From Sphingomonas citri (lineage in GTDB: Bacteria > Pseudomonadota > Alphaproteobacteria > Sphingomonadales > Sphingomonadaceae): a DNA stretch of 60,919 bases. The stretch is from positions 1-60,919 of the forward strand of contig NZ_JAHXZN010000014.1 of assembly GCF_019429485.1 (NCBI RefSeq), in the 5' to 3' direction. Below are positions 55,927-60,919 of this stretch, in pieces (the stretch's first letter is position 1; each line of letters begins with the position of its first letter). The position numbers were made by a program, and so were the translations under genes. A model generated the notes under the pieces. The model saw only the letters and a program-made list of their open reading frames with translations, did not search any database and had not been told where the DNA came from.

Positions 55927-58563
55927 TCAGAACCGCAGCGTGACCGACCCGCCATAGGTGGGCCCGACGATGCCCCGGGCGTAGAAGAAGCCCTGGGTGA
56001 TCGCCTGGGTCTGGCCCTGCCGCGGGTTGCCCTCCGTCAGGCCGACGACGTTGAAGATGTTTTCGGCGTTGAAGCTCACCTGCAGCTGCGGCGTGACGTT
56101 GACGTTGATGCCTGCGCTGGTCACGCCATAGCCGGGCAGCGCGACGCCGTTGCCCGCGTCTGCGAAGATCTTGCCGACGTATTTATAGCGAGCGAAGATG
56201 TCGCCGAGGCCGTTCGGCAGCTGAATCGCCGGCGTCACCGTCCACAAGGTGGAGGGCGTGCGCTCAGGGCGGTTGCCCTCATAGCCCGCCTGGGTGGCGC
56301 CATCGAGCTGAAGGTTCTCGAGCCGCGGATCCTGGAACACCGCCTGGCCGTCGATCGAGAACCAGCGCACCGGCCGGATCACCGCGTCGATCTCGATACC
56401 CTTGGTGCGCAGGTCGGCGTTGATGTTCTGTTGCTGCGCCGGGTTCTCGGGGTTGGCGAAATTGTAGTTCTGGTCGTCGAAGTTGGTGCGGAACACCGTG
56501 ACCGAGCCGCTGAAGAAGCGCTCATACTGGTAGCGGATACCGGCCTCGTACAATTTGATCGTGGTGATCGGATCGGCGCTGTTGGTCTGGAAGCCGTCCG
56601 CGTAGCGCGCGTAGATCGATAGGTTCGGCGTGATCAGATAGTTGGCGCCGACGGTCCAGGCGATCTTCTCCTGGCCGCGGTTGAGCGTGGTATATTGGCC
56701 GGCGAAGGTCGGGCCGACCGTGGTGATCACACCCGCGGTGCCGCTCGGTACCTGTTGCTGGAACACGCCCGGGCGAATCTCGACGATCCGGTTGGCCGCA
56801 TCGACAGCGGCGGCGTCCACGCCGTCGCGCGCGGTCGACTGGATGTTCTCGAAGCGGATGCCGCCGTCGATGCGGAGCTTGCCGATCGCGAGCTCGTCAT
56901 TGGCGTAGAGCGACACGGCATTGTCGTCGCGTACGCGGATGCCGTTGCCCCAGTCGCCGTAGGAGACCAGGCCGTTGTCGCTCAGCGTGCCGATCACGTT
57001 GTTGCCGCCGTCGAGCGCGACGATGTCGTAGATGTCGCTGTTGTTGCGCACGTCGTTGACGACGCTGGCGACCGCCGACTGATTTTGGCGACGGTGAACG
57101 GCGTAATACATCATGCCCGCGGTGAGCGAGTTGGTGAAGCTGCCGCCCTGATATTCCCAGCGCCCGCCCAGATTGAGCCCGAAGTCGTGCGCGTCGAGCC
57201 GATCGTGGTTGAGCGTGGTGCGCTGGAGGAAGCCGTTGCCGTTGAGCGCGTTGAGCTCGCTCGTCTGGTTGGCGCCGATCACCGTGCCGGTGCGCAGGTT
57301 GCGGATGCCGAAGCTCACCCGCGCGGGGAAGGCGACCGCGCCGGCGCTGAGCAGGTCGTTGATCGGCGAGCCGCTGCCCGGCGTCAGATAGCTCACCGCG
57401 CTCGCCAGGCCGGCGTTGCCGGTCCCCGAGCCGGGGAACAGGCCGTTGAAATCGTAGGAATAGTCGAGATAGCGGCTGCGCAGGAAGACATCGAACGAGT
57501 CGGTCACCGGCTTCTCGAAGTCGACGCGGAACTGGTTCGAGATCGACTTGATGCCCTGATCGTAGCGGAAGTTGCGGATGCCGTCGCTCTCGACGAAGGT
57601 CGACACCGGCACCGCGATGTTGCGGAAGGCGTCACCGCCGATGTTGTCGCGCTGCGTGTCGAGGCCCGGGAAGCCGCTCGGCTCGCCGTTGTCGTAGCGG
57701 TACGGCATGCTGGCGTAATAGGCCGTGTTCATGTCGCCGCGCTTGGCGGACAGTCGGAGGAACCCGCCGTCGTCGAAGCGGTATTCCAGCATCGCCTTCA
57801 CGCGATAGCCGTCATAGTCGAACGGGTTGCGCCGCACGCCCGGGCTGCTCTGGTAATAGCCGCCGATGCTGAAGGCGAGGTTCTGCGCGAGCGGGGCGGA
57901 AACGTAGAGGTCGGCGCGCTTGAGCCCGTAATTATAGTAGGTGCCGCGCGCGATCGCCTCGAACCGCTCCTGGTTGGGGCGCTTCGAGATGAAGTTGATC
58001 GTCGCGCCCGCGCCGTTGACGGTGAGCACGCCCGACGAGCCGCCCTTGACCGCCTCGAGCCGGTCGATGGTGAGGTCCTGCTGGAAGAAGAAGTCGGCAC
58101 CGCCGCCGCCGTAGAGGATCGGCATGCCGTCCTCCTCGAGCTGGACGAAGCGCTGGCCGCCGCCCTGTAGGCCGCGCACCGAATAGTTGTTCGACGCCTC
58201 GCCCGCGGTGCCCTCGACGAAGATGCCGGGCACCAGCTCGAGCATGTCGGCGGTGGAGCGCGGCGCGCGGCGGTCGATGTCGTCGCGGGTGGCGTAGGTG
58301 ATGTCGGCCGAGGAGGTGATCAGCGGGCGGTCGCGCGAGGTCTGGCCGGTGACGACGATGTCCTGCAGCCCGTCGCCGTTGTCGGCCGCGGGCGCCGTCT
58401 CGGGCGCGGTGTCGGGCGCGTCCTGCGCGGGAGTGGGCGTGCCGGTCTGCTCGGCGACCGGGGCGGCCGCAGGGCTGGTGGCGGTCTGGGCCAGCGCGGG
58501 CGCGCTCGGCAGCAGCGCGGCGCCGGCGAGCAAAGCGGCGCGTCGCGTGGTGAGTAGCGGCAT
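55927..58563 (-). CDS. TonB-dependent receptor
   Basis: An 878-residue outer-membrane protein. A signal peptide (about 1-26, ending ALAQ) and an Ala/Pro/Thr-rich linker lead to the TonB box region (IVVTGQ), the plug domain (MLELVPGIFV, YSVRGLQGGG, LEAVKGGSSG) and a 22-strand barrel ending in Phe (VTLRF). It imports a bulky ligand with TonB energy. The FeoB/siderophore or glycan question is open; the adjacent toroid enzyme and halogenase-like gene favour a glycan. AGGAGGGG precedes the start. A hairpin GTCACC/GGTGAC lies in the leader at about 58591-58613. Confidence 0.94.
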   Translation of the reverse strand: MPLLTTRRAALLAGAALLPSAPALAQTATSPAAAPVAEQTGTPTPAQDAPDTAPETAPAADNGDGLQDIVVTGQTSRDRPLITSSADITYATRDDIDRRAPRSTADMLELVPGIFVEGTAGEASNNYSVRGLQGGGQRFVQLEEDGMPILYGGGGADFFFQQDLTIDRLEAVKGGSSGVLTVNGAGATINFISKRPNQERFEAIARGTYYNYGLKRADLYVSAPLAQNLAFSIGGYYQSSPGVRRNPFDYDGYRVKAMLEYRFDDGGFLRLSAKRGDMNTAYYASMPYRYDNGEPSGFPGLDTQRDNIGGDAFRNIAVPVSTFVESDGIRNFRYDQGIKSISNQFRVDFEKPVTDSFDVFLRSRYLDYSYDFNGLFPGSGTGNAGLASAVSYLTPGSGSPINDLLSAGAVAFPARVSFGIRNLRTGTVIGANQTSELNALNGNGFLQRTTLNHDRLDAHDFGLNLGGRWEYQGGSFTNSLTAGMMYYAVHRRQNQSAVASVVNDVRNNSDIYDIVALDGGNNVIGTLSDNGLVSYGDWGNGIRVRDDNAVSLYANDELAIGKLRIDGGIRFENIQSTARDGVDAAAVDAANRIVEIRPGVFQQQVPSGTAGVITTVGPTFAGQYTTLNRGQEKIAWTVGANYLITPNLSIYARYADGFQTNSADPITTIKLYEAGIRYQYERFFSGSVTVFRTNFDDQNYNFANPENPAQQQNINADLRTKGIEIDAVIRPVRWFSIDGQAVFQDPRLENLQLDGATQAGYEGNRPERTPSTLWTVTPAIQLPNGLGDIFARYKYVGKIFADAGNGVALPGYGVTSAGINVNVTPQLQVSFNAENIFNVVGLTEGNPRQGQTQAITQGFFYARGIVGPTYGGSVTLRF

Positions 58564-58693
58564 CTTCCCCTCCTGAGGAACGTGGGTCGCGTCACCCTCT
58601 CATTGGGGGTGACGTCGGCCGCGATTTTATGCCGGCGTTAATCGATTTCAAAGGGACGGCGGGACCGCATCGGCACGATCCTGCTGCAGCTGT

Positions 58694-58720
58694 GGCCGGC
58701 GCGCAACGGTCGCGCCGGCC
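58694..58720 (-). terminator. Hairpin after the manganese catalase gene
   Basis: A perfect 10-bp stem GGCCGGCGCG/CGCGCCGGCC with a 7-base loop lies 8 bases past the catalase stop. There is no T run, so termination by it alone is uncertain. The 164-base gap to the TonB receptor start also holds the palindrome AATCGATT (58640-58647), a possible operator core. Confidence 0.5.
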
Positions 58721-58727
58721 GCGCGGC

Positions 58728-59594
58728 TCAGACCGATGTCGCGTCGGTCTGCTCGACCTGCGCCATGCCATCGGGCCGTGCCGCGCCGAGCTCGGGCTCG
58801 CCACCGAGGGGCTCGTTGCGGAAGACCGTGAACTCGCCGCGCCCGTCGATGCTCGGGCCGCTGGTCCAGCGCCCCTCGGGGTAGCTGCCGTCGAGCGAGG
58901 TGACGAAGAAGTCGTAATTGTGCTCCTGATCCTCCTTCTCCTGAGGGAAGGAGTTGGGGATCGGCAGCTGGGTCGCGGCGCCGCCGAGCTCCTCGATCAC
59001 CGCGAGCCATTGCTCCTGGTGCATCGTATCGCGCGCGATCATGAAGTGGAGCATCTTCTTCATGCCTTCATCACGCGCCGCATTGTAGAGGCGCGTCGCG
59101 AGCACGCGCCCGGTGCTCTCCGCGGCGACGTTGCAGTACATGTCCGCTGCGATGTTCCCGCTGGCGTAGATATGGCTCATGTTGAACGGCACGCCGTCCG
59201 AATCGACCGGCATCGCCGCGAGCCCGGTCGAGAGCAGGTTCTTGTGGATCAGCCCCTCGATGATGTGGCGCGGCCGCTCGCCGCCCATCACCGCGCCGAC
59301 GATGCTGTCCGCGGCACCCTCGGCCTGCAGGCTCGCGGGGGCCTTGTCGAGGTTGAGCGCCACCGCGGTGGCGAGCATCTCGATATGACCGATCTCCTCG
59401 GTGGCGGTGTGGAGCAGCATGTCGCGGTACTTCGGCGTGGGCGCGCGATTGCCCCAGGCCTGGAAGAAATACTGCATGCAGACGCGGATCTCGCCCTCGA
59501 CGCCGCCGATCGCCTGCTGGAGCATCCGCGCGAAGGCGGGATCCGGCTCGCTCACCTGCACCGGATATTGGAGTCGCTTGTCGTGATAGTACAT
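58728..59594 (-). CDS. Manganese catalase
   Basis: A 288-residue four-helix-bundle di-manganese catalase that dismutates hydrogen peroxide. Metal-ligand segments: GGVEGEIRVCMQYFFQAWG (about 30-48), TEEIGHIEML and ARDTMHQEQW. It starts at 59594 with a GAGGAC ribosome site 5 bases away; a longer frame from 59633 has no supporting site. It lies 157 bases downstream of the SDR gene on the same strand. The pair looks like part of a general stress set. Residues after about 250 are a variable tail. Confidence 0.95.
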   Translation of the reverse strand: MYYHDKRLQYPVQVSEPDPAFARMLQQAIGGVEGEIRVCMQYFFQAWGNRAPTPKYRDMLLHTATEEIGHIEMLATAVALNLDKAPASLQAEGAADSIVGAVMGGERPRHIIEGLIHKNLLSTGLAAMPVDSDGVPFNMSHIYASGNIAADMYCNVAAESTGRVLATRLYNAARDEGMKKMLHFMIARDTMHQEQWLAVIEELGGAATQLPIPNSFPQEKEDQEHNYDFFVTSLDGSYPEGRWTSGPSIDGRGEFTVFRNEPLGGEPELGAARPDGMAQVEQTDATSV

Positions 59595-59713
59595 CGCACG
59601 TCCTCGCTGTTGGGATGATCCCGCCCCGATCATCCGCCAACGGCTCAGCGCGCCCGAAGTTTACTATAGTGGATTAGAATAACGGCCTTATTACAGCAAC
59701 TTGCGTCAAGTCC

Positions 59714-59744
59714 GCGCGCCCGAAGCGCGACGCTCCGGGCGCGC
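59714..59744 (-). terminator. Hairpin after the SDR gene
   Basis: A 9-bp stem GCGCGCCCG/CGGGCGCGC (59714-59722 with 59736-59744) starts 8 bases past the SDR stop on the minus strand. No T run follows, so it is a possible attenuator or weak terminator in the 157-base gap before the catalase gene. Confidence 0.45.
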
Positions 59745-59751
59745 CTATCGC

Positions 59752-60609
59752 TCACAGGAAGGGTCGTCCGCCGGTTACCGCGACGGTCGCCGCGAGGATG
59801 TAGCTCGCCTCGTCGCTGGCGAGCATGACATAGGCGGGTGCCAGCTCGGCGGGCTGCGCGGCGCGACCGATCGGCGTGTTCTCGCCGAAGCTCTTCACCT
59901 TCTCGGGCGGCATGGTCGAGGGGATCAGCGGCGTCCACACCGGACCGGGCGCGACCGCGTTCACGCGGATCCCGCGCTCGGCGAGCATCTGGCCCAGCCC
60001 GGCGGTGAAATTGTGGATCGCGCCCTTGGTGGTGGCATAAGCGAGCAGCTGCTCGTTGGGCTGGTCGGCGTTGATCGAGGTGGTGTTGATGATCGACGAC
60101 CCCTCGCGCATGTGCGGCACCGCCGCCTTCGACAGATAGAACATCGCGTGGATGTTGGTGGCGAAGGTCAGCTGCCACTCCTCATCGGCGATGTCCTCGA
60201 TCTTCTGGAAGCTGGCCTGGTGCGCGGCATTGTTGACGAGCACGTCGACCCGCCCGAACGCTTCCACCGCGCGATCGACCACAACGCGGGCATGCGCCGG
60301 GTCGCTGATGTCGCCGGGGACGAGCACCGCCTGACGCCCGGCCTGCTCGACGAGCCGCTGGGTCTCGCGCGCATCCTCCTCCTCGCTGAGATAGGAGATC
60401 AGCACGTCCGCGCCCTCGCGCGCGAAGGCGAGCGCGACCGCGCGCCCGATGCCGCTGTCACCCCCGGTGACGATCGTCTTCTTGTCGGTGAGGCGACCGC
60501 GGCCGACATAGCTGTGCTCGCCGTGGTCGGGGCGCGGGTCCATCGCCGCGGTGGTGCCCGGCATCGGCTGCTGCTGCTCGGGATAGGGCGGGGTGGGGCG
60601 GTCGGTCAC
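59752..60609 (-). CDS. SDR-family oxidoreductase with N-terminal extension (YghA/stress type)
   Basis: A 285-residue short-chain dehydrogenase. A 40-residue Pro/Gln-rich extension precedes the fold; then IVTGGDSGIGRAVALAF (cofactor loop), NNAAHQ, TTSINADQ (catalytic Ser) and YATTKGAIHNF (Tyr-x-x-x-Lys). This extended form resembles E. coli YghA and alphaproteobacterial stress proteins. It starts with GTG at 60609 after GGAGA. A GGAAC box (60666-60662, minus strand) with GGTT 18 bases on lies upstream, close to but not exactly an EcfG-type promoter. Substrate unknown. Confidence 0.9.
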   Translation of the reverse strand: MTDRPTPPYPEQQQPMPGTTAAMDPRPDHGEHSYVGRGRLTDKKTIVTGGDSGIGRAVALAFAREGADVLISYLSEEEDARETQRLVEQAGRQAVLVPGDISDPAHARVVVDRAVEAFGRVDVLVNNAAHQASFQKIEDIADEEWQLTFATNIHAMFYLSKAAVPHMREGSSIINTTSINADQPNEQLLAYATTKGAIHNFTAGLGQMLAERGIRVNAVAPGPVWTPLIPSTMPPEKVKSFGENTPIGRAAQPAELAPAYVMLASDEASYILAATVAVTGGRPFL

Positions 60610-60756
60610 GGTGTGATCTCCATCTTGGGTCGGGCACTCAACCGATCGGCGCGGCGGCGACGTTCCGAGCTTTGACGTGAATCAGCCAGTCTTGTCCGAG
60701 GTCTGGCGCGTACGACGAACTGACATTGCCCCGCCAAAAAACTGTCATCGAATCGC

Positions 60757-60785
60757 TTGACCCCTTCGGAAGTGCTCCATATATG
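60757..60785 (+). promoter_or_regulatory. Strong sigma70-type promoter (probable rRNA operon promoter)
   Basis: TTGACC (60757-60762), a 17-base spacer, and TATATG (60780-60785) form a near-consensus promoter on the plus strand. It sits in the 310-base gap 60610-60919, in which I see no open frame with support. A boxA-like site lies 124 bases downstream at the window edge, as in the leaders of rRNA operons. Confidence 0.6.
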
Positions 60786-60908
60786 CCGCTTTACCGGACG
60801 GGGGTTGCTGCTGAGGCGGTGCTTCTGGGTCGGTCGCCAGATAGGAAGGACAGCGGTCTCCCCGATCGAAGGGTGGGGGAGGGTTGTTTGTCCGGTTTCT
60901 TCGTCGGC

Positions 60909-60919
60909 GGCTCTTTGAC
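60909..60919 (+). promoter_or_regulatory. boxA-like antitermination site at window edge
   Basis: GGCTCTTTGAC at the last 11 bases closely resembles the boxA of rRNA leaders (GCTCTTTAACA-type, with G in place of A as in alphaproteobacteria). With the promoter at 60757 it suggests that a 16S rRNA gene begins a short way beyond the window. Confidence 0.5.

Overview
This 60.9-kb window is a high-GC chromosomal segment that reads as an alphaproteobacterium of the sphingomonad type. That placement is inferred from family likeness: several families of paired-hairpin intergenic repeats, a TonB receptor with a neighbouring tryptophan-halogenase-like protein, and a sigma70 promoter plus boxA-like leader at the right edge. 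Genes are densely packed in short operons with ATGA or GTGA overlaps. I see no transposase, integrase, prophage, CRISPR array, tRNA or rRNA inside the window.

Layout. 1-7.1 kb: pentose use. A pentonate dehydratase fragment (IlvD/Edd family) faces a minus-strand run of KGSA dehydrogenase, xylA, xylB and a GH43 lipoprotein, with a xyl-box-like palindrome just upstream of the GH43 gene. 7.2-13.1 kb: an ExuT-like MFS transporter, an SsuD-like flavin monooxygenase overlapping an aldo-keto reductase, and a divergent Gfo/Idh/MocA oxidoreductase overlapping a YdhS-type FAD protein. This is the most interesting part. The combination resembles oxidative desulfurisation of sulfoquinovose (SmoB/SmoC-like enzymes), with the Gfo/Idh/MocA protein as a possible NAD-dependent glycosidase. 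13.3-15.4 kb: hotdog thioesterase, KDG-type kinase and a degenerate RBBP9-like hydrolase. 15.6-20.6 kb: thiolase, a FadN-type fusion and a FadL porin. 20.9-24.1 kb: a divergent Mfd-like translocase. 24.7-29.5 kb: glycerol regulon (glpR, glpD, glpF, glpK) around one divergent promoter. 29.6-32.0 kb: Pit phosphate transporter, its DUF47 partner and a YciF-like ferritin-fold protein.

32.4-40.9 kb: a tightly overlapping glgX-treZ-malQ-treY operon that would turn glycogen or maltodextrin into trehalose, preceded by a DUF2934 protein. 41.2-45.7 kb: zinc alcohol dehydrogenase, LysR regulator, and an MFS transporter divergent from a LacI regulator. 45.7-47.1 kb: a locally AT-richer stretch with two orphan genes. 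47.1-51.9 kb: a membrane GGDEF-EAL protein and a DUF3772/MscS channel. 52.2-58.6 kb: tryptophan-halogenase-like flavoprotein, a secreted alpha/alpha-toroid protein and a TonB-dependent receptor, probably one glycan-related locus. 58.7-60.6 kb: manganese catalase and a stress-type SDR. 60.76 kb to the end: an rRNA-operon-like promoter and leader.

The window joins sugar uptake and breakdown (pentose, glycerol, glucan, perhaps sulfosugar) and fatty-acid oxidation with stress protection (trehalose, catalase, ferritin-like protein, mechanosensitive channel). About sixteen REP-like hairpin elements from seven families sit in the intergenic gaps.
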